Assembly (NCBI GenBank): GCA_011800155.1
Contig: CM022375.1
Span: 1,922,001 to 1,986,000 of the forward strand
Direction: 5' to 3'
Length of the DNA stretch: 64,000 nucleotides
Source: Flammulina velutipes
Lineage: Eukaryota; Basidiomycota; Agaricomycetes; Agaricales; Physalacriaceae
Shown: positions 38,057 to 48,653 of the stretch, piece after piece
Position numbering within the stretch: position 1 is the first letter of the stretch
Layout of the letters: each line of letters begins with the position of its first letter
Program-made: the position numbers and the translations under genes
Notes under the pieces: generated by a model
What the model saw: only the letters and a program-made list of their open reading frames with translations
Database searches by the model: none
Told to the model about the DNA's origin: nothing

Positions 38057-39804
38057 TCACTTCACCTGTGTAGGACTCGTAGGCGCGGATGGGCCGCCAA
38101 TCTCCGCGTCGGAAAGATCATCACTTCTCAACCTAATGTGTCCTCTGCCATGATCATTATCATCCACATTCGCCTTTACACTCCTTCCAGTTAGTAGTCC
38201 CTCTTCCACTGAGACATCCTCCTCTCGGATAGGCGTCTTGGGCTTTTTCATGAACTAAATATCAAGGTCAGACAGAACTTCGAGTTTGAAGCACAACAAG
38301 GACGTACAGCGACGTAGAGAGCGGACGCAATGATAATCAGCGATCCCACAGCAGAAAGAGCAGACAGCTCAGTCTGGAAGAAGATTCGTTCGAAAACTGT
38401 GGCGAAGATGATCTGGGTGTAGATTGCCATGACTCCTCTGCTAGCATTCTCACGTTGAAGACCCATGGTTAGTAGAACCTTGGTATAGGTTAATTTTGCA
38501 TGTTTAGTATGGATCCACTGTGTATATACCAGAGCACAAAAGCCAAATATCCCAATCTCGGCAAAGAAGAAACCCCAAATCAGTTTAGTGGGCCAAACGA
38601 AGGGTACTCCGTTGATGATCATGCTACAGGTAGGTTAACGAAGTCGTGGGTATGGCTAGTCCATTTGTGCTTACCCTATGGAGGCGACAACGACACTTTG
38701 TATCGCAAATGATGCAAGGGAATGGAGAGTATGAGCTCGAGTGCCGATCGCTCTCACAGTTGTATCTGAATGACGTTAAAAAACCGGTTCCAGGGAACGT
38801 ATGTTTACTTACAAGCGGTAGTTGCACCTAGCACGCCCATTAATGCGACACTACATATCAGACATACAGCTGAAACCGGAAGAACGCGCAAGGGCAACGT
38901 ACCCGACAGCCATTAACCGTTGCTCCGGCGTTACTTCCACCGCATCCCCAAGCGACGCGATAGCATCACCCACAATGGCGTCCGTTTCTTTGGACATCTC
39001 TCCAAAAAGGAAGGGCGGTCGTGCGATGAGCAAGACACCAAAAAGACTGCTCACTGCAGTCGCCAGTCAGACCAAGTAGAATGGACGAACCAGGGAGAAT
39101 AAGACGTACGACCAGCAAGTGTTTGCTTATAGCTATACGGCTCCTTCAGGAATACTGCAGCCGAAATCGCGGTGAAGAAAGGAACGAGAAATGTCAACAC
39201 AGTAGCCTCGGATAGTGACAAGTATTTGAGAGAGAAGTAGATCCCAAAGAGACCGAAGAAGCTTGGATATGTGAGTACGTCGACGATTTGTGACAGGCTG
39301 TGCCGTACCCGGAGAAACCTCTAAACCACAGGAGGAGTCGTACACCTTTCGGGCCTAACCATGGATCCTCTACGCCACGCAATAGCCTATTGGATTGTCA
39401 GGCGCGGAGAGCGTGTGCACATCATTGACTCACATGTAAGCGACACTACAAATGTAGGTGACTGACTGATAGAAGATCAGGTCATCGGAGAATAAATGAA
39501 AAGAAGGTTTACCATGCGTAACAGAATAATCTAGGGGGCGGTGAGTTCAACGAAGAACGAGTCGCAGGGCAAGTACCTGCAAAGTGTCTACGGGAGGATC
39601 TATACCGTTCAAGGTCTTCACTGCTACATTAACAAGCGCAAAGAAGAGCTGCGCAGCCATGATAAGCAGTATGCCAGCGTTGTCTTTGAAAAAAGTCTCC
39701 AATGAAGAGCGGGTTGATGTCCATTTCGCGCGTAGACTTTCGAATGGTCCTCCTTTCGGCACTTCAGCGGTCGTGCTCAGTGGAATATACGGGAGCGAAG
39801 CCAT
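38057..39804 (-). CDS. EamA-family (DMT superfamily) transporter, SLC35G-like
   Basis: This is a membrane transporter of the drug/metabolite superfamily with about ten helices, cut into eight or so exons. Read leftward: MASLPYIPLSTTAEVPKGGP starts a soluble tail, then ILLIMAAQLFFALVNVAVKT is the first helix with DPPVDTLQ after it. Later segments include PPFLFGEMSKETDAIVGDA, PFVWPTKLIWGFFFAEIGIF, MAIYTQIIFATVFERIFFQ and SALSAVGSLIIIASALYVA. The C-terminal tail is hydrophilic (KKPKTPIREEDVSVEEG). A length near 430 residues fits fungal SLC35G1-like proteins. Substrate is unknown. The ATG at 39804 was preferred over upstream in-frame codons because MASLPYIPLS is a typical soluble start and nothing upstream looks conserved. 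Confidence 0.8.
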
Positions 39805-40941
39805 CAGTATTTCCCTCAAGAATATTAATAGTGGCGTTGAAAGGTCGAACAAAAAGATCTGGAAGAGATAGTCAAGAGAGAAGATGAACGATGAGTCCGA
39901 GTCATGATGGGGTTCATTAAACTTCATTTTACTTTCTCCGCATCTCGTGATATAGACCAATATTAGTCACGAATGTCGTTCTCCTGGTAGATGAACGTAG
40001 CGGCCTCGAGATGCTAAAATTACCGACTCGAACAAGTGATTAAGGCAAGGTACAGTGAACTAACCTGAGGGAACAGCGCAACCCAGGTTCCACCGGCAAC
40101 TCTAAGCTACGTAAATACTTGATCCTTATCATCCAAAGCGCATAGTATCGAGCTGCAATTGGATTCCAATGGAAACCATTCTGCTTGGTCGTCTACTTGG
40201 AAAGTTAAGAAAATGAAGTAGACCGTCCGGCGCGTGAGCTCGCGTGAGGAAGACGGTTATATCCGGTGATCGAATGCGTGGGAACGTATTTGTCAGCCAC
40301 TATATAGCCAGCATTTTGCTCTATTCCTTCTTGTTTTCCTTCCTCGCGGACAGCAAGAATCTGCTCTGCAATATACCGATTTTCTCCTCTCTTTACGCTT
40401 GTTTCTCGAATCATTCGTCGCTACTGTCCCACAGACCAAGTCAAGGTTCCTGTTCTATATTCCAAACAGAGACCTGTTACGTCGGTGGAAGATGAACGTA
40501 TCATTTCGGCGTCGCCACAGGGCTTCGTTTTGAAGTTCTGTGGGCTCACGGTGCCGTTTGGTCGCAGTCTCTACAGAGTTGAGTAATGCCTTTTCCTTCG
40601 TGATAATTTTCGTGGCTTTGCTCTTAGTTTAAGGACATACATACGCTCATTGCAATACAATTCTTTCACACCAACAATGTGCAACCAAGTCTGAATCTGC
40701 TCGCCATTTATTCATGCTCTTTTCTCCGCCTCTTTTTGGCATTCGCGTACTGGAACCGCCAGTATGCTTCAACTTGAAGCTTGAAGCAATCTACATACGA
40801 TCTTGACGTCGGTGTAAGCATTGGACCTTACTATTGAAATTGTGGAGCTCACGTCATGGCTAGCGCACTATAATAAAGGTCTGCGGCGAAACGATCTGGA
40901 CACATCATTCATCTCCACCTTCACCCTCCTTCACTTTTACC
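39805..40941. other. 1.1 kb divergent intergenic region
   Basis: This contains the transporter promoter to the left and that of the small cysteine-rich gene to the right. No other exon is supported. Confidence 0.5.
40869..40877 (+). promoter_or_regulatory. TATA-like box of the small cysteine-rich gene
   Basis: TATAATAAA lies 73 bases before the ATG at 40942, consistent with a TATA element and a leader of about 40 bases. Confidence 0.45.
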
Positions 40942-41258
40942 ATGGGGTAGGTGCTCTCTTGCGACGAGATCTATCTGACTGTTTTATTTGATAGGTGTAT
41001 ATTTTCTTGTCTAGCAGGTACGCCACCTCTACCCTCCTCGTCTCCACTGTTCTCACTGGTTTATAGGCATAGTACAATGCATTGGAGACTGTATCATGTC
41101 GATTTTTTCATTGATCGGTGGATGTCTTGAATGTATCGTGGCTGGTACGTTTCTCTTTAGTAGCGAAGTTTAACGTCTAATCTTGCGGTGTAGCAATTAC
41201 TGGATGCCTCGTCTTTATTGCCGACATACTTACGTGCCGTTGCTGCCGGGGAGGGTGA
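40942..41258 (+). CDS. 56-residue cysteine-rich protein with N-terminal lipidation motif
   Basis: Four coding exons (40942-40946, 40995-41017, 41067-41144, 41194-41258) total 171 bases and splice in frame with GT-AG at every junction. The product starts MGCIFSCLAGIVQCIGDC, continues IMSIFSLIGGCLECIVAAI and ends LTCRCCRGG. It has ten cysteines in 56 residues and alternating small and hydrophobic residues. MGCxxSC is the pattern of N-myristoylation plus palmitoylation, so membrane attachment is likely. The hydrophobic middle may also insert. I recall similar tiny proteins in other agaricomycetes but no assigned function. The first coding exon is only five bases, so the gene is easily missed. 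A TATA-like box lies upstream. Confidence 0.75.
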
Positions 41259-41603
41259 GTACTCGCTACTGTGGGATGCATCTCGACTGATACAGCATAT
41301 TCGGTAGGAGTACGGCTAGGCCATAGTAAAGAAGGATACCGGTTACTGCCTTGTATTATTACCACCAAAACATCTCTTGCTCGACTTTCGTCGCTTCCAT
41401 TTGTCGCGCGGTCGGACTGGCGCGTGACGAGCTTATAATCCGACAACGGTTATGCTACCTGCAGCTTATTCAATAAAGCACAGTTCACGTAGTATAAGGT
41501 TAGCACACTTATGTTTCAGTTGTGCAGTGCTGAACGCGCCTTCAGGCAGCCGCACGTTTCCCATCCTGCTTCGTGCGCGATAAGGAGTTCTCTTACATGC
41601 GAC
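41259..41603. other. Intergenic, promoter of SLATT gene
   Basis: A short spacer between the cysteine-rich gene and the SLATT gene. No feature beyond promoter sequence. Confidence 0.5.
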
Positions 41604-42644
41604 ATGGATCAAGTCTCGCATGCTATCGTCTCTTCTACCTCAAATGTTGAGAACGGCCCCACGACGATCAAGACTACCATGGCTCCCACTAGCGATAATG
41701 TTCCTGCTAACACGCCAACCACAGCCGTACCAGAACAAAGAGAAACGTACCCCCGAACGACGTCGCCACTGTCGTTCAATCAGGAGGAGCACCCTCGAGG
41801 GTCAGTCTACCAGCCGCTTCCGCCATTACCATCCGCACAGACTAAGAGATCGACGGCCGGGGATTTGAGGATACTTCCTAATCATAATCTCAATCGCCCA
41901 GAGGTGGATTGGATTGTGCCCGTGGAAAAGGTGAGGACTGGATTTTGTATTCTGTCAAAGAGATCAACTGGGATTATAGCCGAGAACACTGACAGTGGGG
42001 GAACGCTTGCAGCCGACGTTGGATACCGCAGAGGCGGAGAAGGCAAAGTACACGAGGAAAGCAGCAATGACGGGGTATGCGTTGAATATAGCGATAGGTG
42101 CGTGGCTACAGATTCTTACTGCGCGAAGCATTGGCTGGACCTTGCTTAGGTCTACAAGTGCTGTTGGGAGCACTGACAACTGGATTGTCAGCTGCATTAA
42201 CTGGGAGAACTGTGCGTATACAGCTCGAGAAGGTGGGAGGGATTGATTTTGAACTTCTGTGGTAGACTTCGATTGGAGTTTCGATTCTTGGTTAGTGGTT
42301 ATTACTTCACCCTCACTTGGTATGTCTCATTGGTGACGTGCAGGTGGCATGTCGACGCTCGTCGCGTCCTACCTTGCCCGAGTACGCGGGTCGAACGAGC
42401 CTGAGCTGTCTAGGAGCCGGGTGAAGGACCTAGCGCAGTTCATTCGGGAGTGCCAGGCGTTCCAGATGGATCATGGGCTGTCGACGGGGCATGAGCACGA
42501 CGCGGATTTGGATCGCTTTCGGGGTCAGTTCGAGGAATTGCTGGGAAACGGGAACGGGTACGTTTTCTGGTTAGTTTGGCTCTTTTGGGTTTGGGTTTAT
42601 AAATTTGCTGGTGTAGGGAGAGGAGGTTGTCTACTCCGGTTTAG
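41604..42644 (+). CDS. Fungal SLATT-domain protein (SMODS and SLOG-associating 2TM effector)
   Basis: The N-terminal region is disordered and Thr/Pro-rich (MDQVSHAIVSSTSNVENGP to YQPLPPLPSAQTKRST), followed by DWIVPVEK. After an intron the SLATT core begins PTLDTAEAEKAKYTRKAAM, with helix one TGYALNIAIGLQVLLGALTT and GLSAALTGRTTSIGVSILGG, and helix two MSTLVASYLARVRGSNEPE. Then come LSRSRVKDLAQFIRECQAF and a C-terminus in ELLGNGNGERRRLSTPV. About six exons give roughly 255 residues. In bacteria, SLATT proteins are predicted pore-forming effectors of nucleotide-signal defence systems. In fungi the domain is common, without the cyclase, and has no known role. The ATG at 41604 was preferred over one at 41511. 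The last acceptor choice fixes the C-terminus. Confidence 0.85.
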
Positions 42645-44100
42645 GGGTGGTGAAGTTGTAGTTTGAATCGGAGCGGACGATATAGATAATGGTGGATCGG
42701 GTGGATCGGTGGCATCTCTACGCCGAGTTGGGATACCAAGGAAGAGAACATGGTGTGTAGATTTGACGTGTACGTGTCATTCAATGCATGAGGCTACGCT
42801 AAATCTCGTGCGCCTGTTTCGCTGTCGCACTTATCTCGGGACACGTTGTGATAGAATAGATGGACATGGGCAATGACTATAGACCGATTAGGGAAAGATT
42901 ACCCTTGAAGCTGGGTGTATTGTAACTTGTAAGATTACCATGCTTTCACTGAGACCTGACTGAGACTGGGAGGAGTACTCATCCTTACGAGAACCATTTC
43001 GAGGCAGCTGTACTGCTTACAGAACTCCGGCGCGGTGGTTGTTTTCTATTGGTATCATTCTAAAACTTCGACTTCCAAATTGTTAGGCAGTCCCACAGTA
43101 TAATCATTACCTAAATGACGCCACATTCCATTTGAATAGAAAACGGAGAGCTGATACTTATAAGGTCTATAGTATAGTATACTGTACGGTATTGTTAGAT
43201 AAAAGGAGATCCCTGCGTTGCTTTATCGATCGGGAATCAGGGACTGCATACAATGTCAACCAGTAACGGACGAAACTGTCGAGTGTAGTTGATATCTACT
43301 ATGGGCATACAGAGTGTCACCGGGTGACTAGTGGGGAGTCCGAAAGGAATCCGATGCTATTGGTTGCGCGACGATACGATTTCTATTCCGATCTCTGTGA
43401 GTGGCTGTGAGTGGATTATGATGGATTGCTTTATCCCGCGCGGAAGGGGATATGAATGTATGTTGGCTCACTGTGATCATCAGCAATGCCAATGGAAGGC
43501 GAACTCAACCGTGCAACGAGTCCACACTCATCTTCATGGATAGAGCGCTTCCTTCAAGCACAATGGCCTGTATTGATCCTTCGGTTTAGACTATTGCCAC
43601 CAAATGAACTGAACTTCAGCGTGCATTACTTCTTAGATCAATGTCAGTGTGAGAACGTTAACATGTCGTAGTGATTCCTTACTCCTTTGTAACCATCGTC
43701 GCATCTGCTAGCAGGGACAACGAAAAATCAGTGATAGAGGTTAGGTAGATATTGTCCTGCGCGAATTGTTGGCAGTATGGCAGAAACTACGGCCTCTCAT
43801 TGGTCGGGCTCTCAGTGTGGCGCCCCAGTGCCGTTCGGCCGCATCCGTCATAGTATTTGTCCTTGTTGATTTTACGTAATGAAACGTGGCTCCGAGAGGG
43901 GTTGCTAAATATGAACCCCGAACATCTTGCCCACTTACCCTCCGATTTCCCGTCGTCGTCGTTGTCGTCGTCGTCGTTGCTGCCGTCGTTGTCGTCGTTG
44001 TCGCTCCTGACTACTGCGAGGCTCTTCTCACCGTCTCTTTCGATCTTCCGGTCCTTGTATCTCTCTGTATCCATAATATCTTATAGCTCTATAGCGACCG
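42645..44100. other. 1.5 kb intergenic region upstream of the Sfp1-like gene
   Basis: No gene is supported. A GTC/GTT trinucleotide tract is present at 43951-44003, close to the next ATG. Short open frames near 43331-43671 have no motif. Confidence 0.5.
43951..44003. repeat. Imperfect GTC/GTT trinucleotide tract
   Basis: The tract consists almost entirely of GTC and GTT triplets with a few interruptions. It sits about 100-150 bases before the ATG at 44101, so within the probable leader or core promoter of the zinc-finger gene. Confidence 0.8.
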
Positions 44101-46462
44101 ATGTCTACCCAGCCAATCGCCCTCCCAACGCGCAGCAATCCCCGTAATCATACATCTAATGCCAACAATGTCGACTACGCAATGTCGACGGGGTCGTACA
44201 CAGGTTCCACTGGAAATGGCTCCTTTAACCCAGCCTCATATACTCGCCATTTCCTGGGCTCACCGATATCATGGCGCTCGACGTCCTTTGGCATAGGTGC
44301 ACGCTTCCAAGGCAGTCCAATGGATGCTGCAATGGGATCTCCAGGGTGCGTTGTTCGTCGTTATCCCGCTCCATATGATGCTGATCCCGCTTCCGAATCT
44401 TAGTCAGAAGCCAACATTGGGCTCAGACGTTGTCAACGCGTACGGTGTACTCGAGAGGGAACGAGAATTTGTGAGTTTACCCGCTCCTACGCCACACAAA
44501 CAACCAACCTGAGACTCCCCATCTAGTGTCGCGACTACAGTTGTTGTGGCTTACACCTCAACGACCTGCATGCCCTCCTGGAGCATTTCGAGGAGGTTCA
44601 TGTCGTCGTAATAGACCCAATTAGCCCGCAAGCGCAGCTCCAGGTTCCATTCAACCCACAGGTTGTCTCACAGACCTCTGTGCCCCCGTATCAACCCAGT
44701 CAACCTCAGGAGCCAACCCAGCAATCAACCCCTACCCAGTCTTACAACTCTGCCTTCGATCCGGACGAGATGGATATCGAGCCACCGCCGCCCTCTGCGA
44801 CACCCAGCGCTCACTCATCGCCAGGTGCATCTACACCACCTGATTCACCACTTTCGACACCGCTGTCAGCTTATCCATCGCCCACAATTAGTGGGCAACA
44901 ACCAAATTTCTATGACAAGACACAGGTACAGTCATCGCCTTTGAAGTCCCTTCTAGATCGCTAATTTCTATCAGCCTCCTTCACCGGGCGCTGCAGCCAA
45001 CGGTGTCGCCGCTTTCGACACCAAGACGTTCCTCCGTCGCTCCACCCCGAACATCAGCACTTCGACGACGCCATCATCCCTTGTCAACGCCAACACGCCC
45101 ATAACATCTAGTCAACACCCAAATCGACCCACCCTGAACCTTTCTTTTCCATCCCCTGCCTCTCATAGTCATCCTGGCACGCCGTTGAGCCCTCGTGTCG
45201 ATCCGTTCAACACGTATGGCCGGTACGCTGGGGAGTATGTGGGAATGCCGGGATCCAAGGACACAGTCGACAACTTTGGAATGATGGATGCCGCCCGCGC
45301 ACAGAACAGCAGCAGCCTCGCTGGCGCTGTTGAAGAATGTGTCCCACCCGCCCTGCTATACTCGAACGCGGGCACTCCGGAGAGTACGCCTAGTTCGAGT
45401 CGAGTACCGTCGCCCAAGTCTCAGGCGGTTCCCTCGAACGTAATCAACGGCAAGCTGACGTCTCCTTCGGGTCCTACAAACGCCACAGGAGCTGCTCCTT
45501 CGAATGCCCCCAAGGAAGCAGCAGCTCGTTTGGCAGTTTCGATGGGAAGACCCGCGACTTCTCTTTTACTTTCGAAGCCCTTCAAGTGTCCGAAACCAAA
45601 CTGTAACAAGAGCTACAAGCAGGCCAACGGTAAGCGTACAAATTGTTCCCAATCAGAAACCCACTGATTCGTTCGTATAGGTCTCAAGTATCATATGACG
45701 CATGGGAGTTGCAACTTTGCTCCTCCGAAGGATCTTGAACATGTCCAAGCACTTCTTGAGCGGAAGCGGCGAGATCGTGCTGCGGCAGCCGCTGCTGGGC
45801 AACTAGAGGACGGAACGTCCACGCCGTATACATCGAACCCTTCGACGCCGACTTCTCCTTACCCGGATATCACAGATGCCGAGATGCGCGAAGTAGAAAG
45901 GGAGGCGGAGCGCCGTCTTCGCCCATTTGCATGTGGTGTCGGCGACTGTGCCCGGAGGTACAAAAACATGAACGGTCTCCGCTACCATTACCAGCATTCT
46001 GGCGAACATGGGACTATTGGACTGGCGATGCTGGCGAGCGGAGTTCACGAGTGCCTTGGCAACAATAGCAGTCGTGAAGCAAGCGCCGTCCGAGGCGAGC
46101 GAGAAGGAAGGAAACCGCGTGGATCCACGAAGAGCTCTCCGACGAGTCGGGCAACGAGCTTGAGCCGGACCGCAACGCCAGTATCTGCGGGCGGGGCCAA
46201 CACTCCGGTTCCCCAGCACCAGCCACAATTCACCACTACGTCGACGCCGTCAACTCCCTACGCAAACTCCCAGTTGACCTACCAGCAACGGTTCGCAGAG
46301 CACCAGCGAGCGCAATACGCCCAACAACAGCAACAACATTATCATCCGCAGCCGGAGATGTACCAGCACCCGCCCCCGCAACCTGCGGCACAACAACCGC
46401 AGTACGCGTCAATGATGTACACGCCCAATTCCGTCGGTTTAGACGTCGGGATGGCAAGTTAA
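44101..46462 (+). CDS. Sfp1-like C2H2 zinc-finger transcription factor
   Basis: Five or six exons encode about 700 residues starting MSTQPIALPTRSNPRNHTSN. A conserved N-terminal block has GSFNPASYTRHFLGSPISWR and, after two introns, VLEREREFCRDYSCCGLHL with LHALLEHFEEVHVVV, a C2H2-like finger. A long Ser/Thr/Pro-rich linker follows. The C-terminal fingers are KCPKPNCNKSYKQANGLKY with H..H to CNFAPP, and FACGVGDCARRYKNMNGLRY with HYQHSG. This split-finger layout is that of Sfp1/JAZF1-type factors, which in yeast control ribosomal protein and growth genes. The tail is rich in Gln, Pro and Tyr. The frame is intact. A GTC/GTT tract precedes the gene and a CCCCAT tract follows it. Confidence 0.88.
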
Positions 46463-46780
46463 GCGTTGTATCCCTCCTTTACTCTCCATCCCACCCTTTC
46501 AAAAGTACATACTTAGTATATATACACTACTGTTGTTGACAATCCCTCCTCGTCTGATTGTTTATTTCCGTTTTCGTTTCCGTGTTCGTTCTTCCCATCC
46601 CCCATCCCCATCTCGTTTCTACCTTATCCTCTGCTATGCCCTAGTTTTGTTCTACTGACTGTGCTCCTCCTAGGACGCGTCGCCTTCCCATGCCCTGTCC
46701 ATACTGTACCACCGAAAAGTCTTCCGGCGAAAATAGACTGACTGCGTCCGTTTTCTAGACGTGTTTCTTGCCATCTTCCT

Positions 46781-46812
46781 CATCCCATCCCCATCCCCAT
46801 CCCCATCCCCAT
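46781..46812. repeat. CCCCAT hexamer microsatellite
   Basis: About five tandem CCCCAT units, the first imperfect, lie some 320 bases after the stop of the Sfp1-like gene. Confidence 0.8.
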
Positions 46813-47445
46813 CTTTTTATCCTTGTATTGTATCACCATCCCTTGGCGCTTTCTAATCTACTTAGCCGCTCCCATCTATTACTTATACTTTGCGGGAAGA
46901 TTCCTTGCCCTATCTATTTACCTGTTTGTATCGTGTAAAATCTTCGCACTTGAATGCAGAGGTCGATTTACGCCACATATGATCACTTACGCCGTACATC
47001 ACAATCGTTCAGAACTGTAAGGAAGACATATCTGGGACTCGCAATCATTACCCTGCCCACCCATCTAAGACTTGGAAAAGTGCTGGTTGAGCCAATTGAG
47101 ATGGAATTGCCTAGCGTGGTTGGCATCACTGATACCTCGAGCAGTATCGATCGATTGGCATTCTAAGTAGCAGGCTTCATCTGCGCCACCTATAGGTCCG
47201 TCAAAGATACATTAGTCAGGTGTCAGCAGACTGGTTGACGGGAGATCATCATCCTCCCATCGAAAGCGTATGTATTGAGTCTCAGCTTCTTGGAAAAGGA
47301 ATACGTTCTCGAATAGGTATTCCGCTTGGTAAGTAGCTTGAATCAGAATGAGACGCCTTCGTTCACTGACGAAGCTTCGTCATTCCATAGTGTATGCAGT
47401 GTTTCTTGATAGACATCATGATGAGCTGTCGCTTCTATTCGGCCA

Positions 47446-47473
47446 CGGGATTGTGGCGCAAATTCTACGCTAA
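47446..47473 (+). promoter_or_regulatory. Promoter block shared by both NTF2-fold genes (copy 2)
   Basis: GGGATTGTGGCGCAAATT then CTACGCT lies about 120 bases before the ATG at 47573. It matches the block in front of copy 1. Both genes also share TATATACCTG and a CCCCAYCATG start context. Confidence 0.5.
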
Positions 47474-47572
47474 GGCGTCCACGCCGATATCACGGGGCTT
47501 CATCATCCGAAGGCGCTAACGCAAAGGTATATATACCTGTCACTCCGTTGCGTTATCAAGTCCAGCCCCACC

Positions 47573-48161
47573 ATGTCCCCACCTACCCCTACCGAATCTC
47601 AGGTCACAGCTGGTGAGAAATGGATACAAGAGGTATAAATCTTTCCGACCCTACACCATCGCGATCGTACCTCATGCATCGCAGTTCTACCTCTCAATGG
47701 AAACCCTCGACCTCGATAACTTCGTTTCCACCTATCTCGACCCCGCTGTTCAGTTCAACTTTGTCAACATGCCACCGCTAAAAGGACACGATGGAGTCAA
47801 GTCCGTCATCGGCGCTATGGGAGGTAGCCTGACTAAACTAAAGCACGAATTGAATGATGGTTCGTGATCATGAAGGCTTGGTTCGCATGGCTCACTTCTT
47901 TTGTCCAGTCAAAGTCCTACCCGACCGAATAATGGCTGCATCGACGGTTCTGTACGACTTTGTCGACGGCTCACACACGGAGATGAAGGCCTTTGCGATC
48001 TTGTATAAAGGGCTTGATGTACGCCACACTATTTCCCACGCTAGGTCACCTTGCTCATACACGTCATACAGGACGATAAAGCCCATCAATACGACATCTA
48101 CGGGGATTTCGCTTCGGTTAACCAGATTATGGTGTCGATACACGCAAAGCAGCCAGAGTAA
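47573..48161 (+). CDS. NTF2-fold (SnoaL-like) protein, copy 2
   Basis: This is a paralogue of the gene at 36998-37586, on the opposite strand. Exons give MSPPTPTESQVTAGEKWIQE, FYLSMETLDLDNFVSTYLDP, AVQFNFVNMPPLKGHDGVKS and LPDRIMAASTVLYDFVDGS. The third donor differs: where copy 1 has AAAG then GTCTTG, this copy has AAAG then GGCTTG, so that donor is lost. A downstream GAT/GTACGC donor with the TAG acceptor near 48044 restores the frame, giving GLDVTLLIHVIQDDKAHQY and FASVNQIMVSIHAKQPE before the stop. About 148 residues result. If only the old donor were used, the C-terminus would be lost. Function is unknown, and the fold is common in small-ligand enzymes. Confidence 0.78.
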
Positions 48162-48653
48162 TATGACGAGCTAAATGTGATGTTGTCACCCGCTTAAACA
48201 CATCCATGAATTTGACGTTCTAATAATCAGTTGCATCACCGTATGTGGCGTCTATTCATGAATTGCGCCAGTTGTACAAAGAAATCCGAAACACTCCTCT
48301 GCGATATCATGTCCTTAGTATTTCTCAGCGGCTCGGGTGTCCTTATTTCGTCGCTGGGAGCCAACATTCCACTGGCTAAACCCTGTTGTAAAAGCTATAC
48401 TTACGCCGTACGGGCGACATCCGATGGTGCTGACGTTTTGCCACTCCTTTGGCCGTTTTGAGTCTGTTGAACGGTTGACCCGTAGGTGCGCTACTACTAA
48501 GTTATACGGTTCGATACTTGTCGCTAAGATGTATCGTAAAGAATGATGCTACATTGACGTGACTACAAGCCGGAGGGAAAATAAGAAGATATAAACAAGC
48601 AAAGCAGTTAAGTTGTAAGTACAAAGATATCCGAGTGCTGGCATAATGACTCG
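48162..48653. other. Intergenic region holding a kinase-gene relic
   Basis: Only the relic described separately and the 3' flanks of the two neighbouring genes are present. Confidence 0.45.
48330..48480 (+). pseudogene. Short relic of the FunK1-like kinase gene
   Basis: Around 48413-48440 the DNA matches the gene at 9900-11577 over 28 bases with about four differences. In that frame it encodes VRATSDGADVL beside VRTTSGGADAL in the larger gene. Just after, HSFGRFES in another frame corresponds to HCFGLFES, with the intervening stretch of about 60 bases deleted. No start, stop or splice context survives. It is too short and broken to function. Confidence 0.5.

Larger units (their letters stand above)
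46463..47572. other. 1.1 kb intergenic region between Sfp1-like gene and NTF2-fold copy 2
   Basis: This is pyrimidine-rich 3' flank with a CCCCAT hexamer tract, then the promoter of NTF2-fold copy 2. Short open frames at 46823-47166 are not convincing. Confidence 0.5.

Noticed and set aside
40205..40495. Overlapping frames on both strands upstream of the small cysteine-rich gene
   Set aside because: No motif or splice partner. Probably promoter sequence.
43951..44003. Possible CRISPR-like or tandem-repeat array
   Set aside because: The unit is a simple trinucleotide without spacers. It is a microsatellite in a eukaryotic genome.
46823..47166. Short plus-strand frames with hydrophobic residues after the Sfp1-like gene
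   Set aside because: No conserved feature. The region is pyrimidine-rich 3' flank and promoter.
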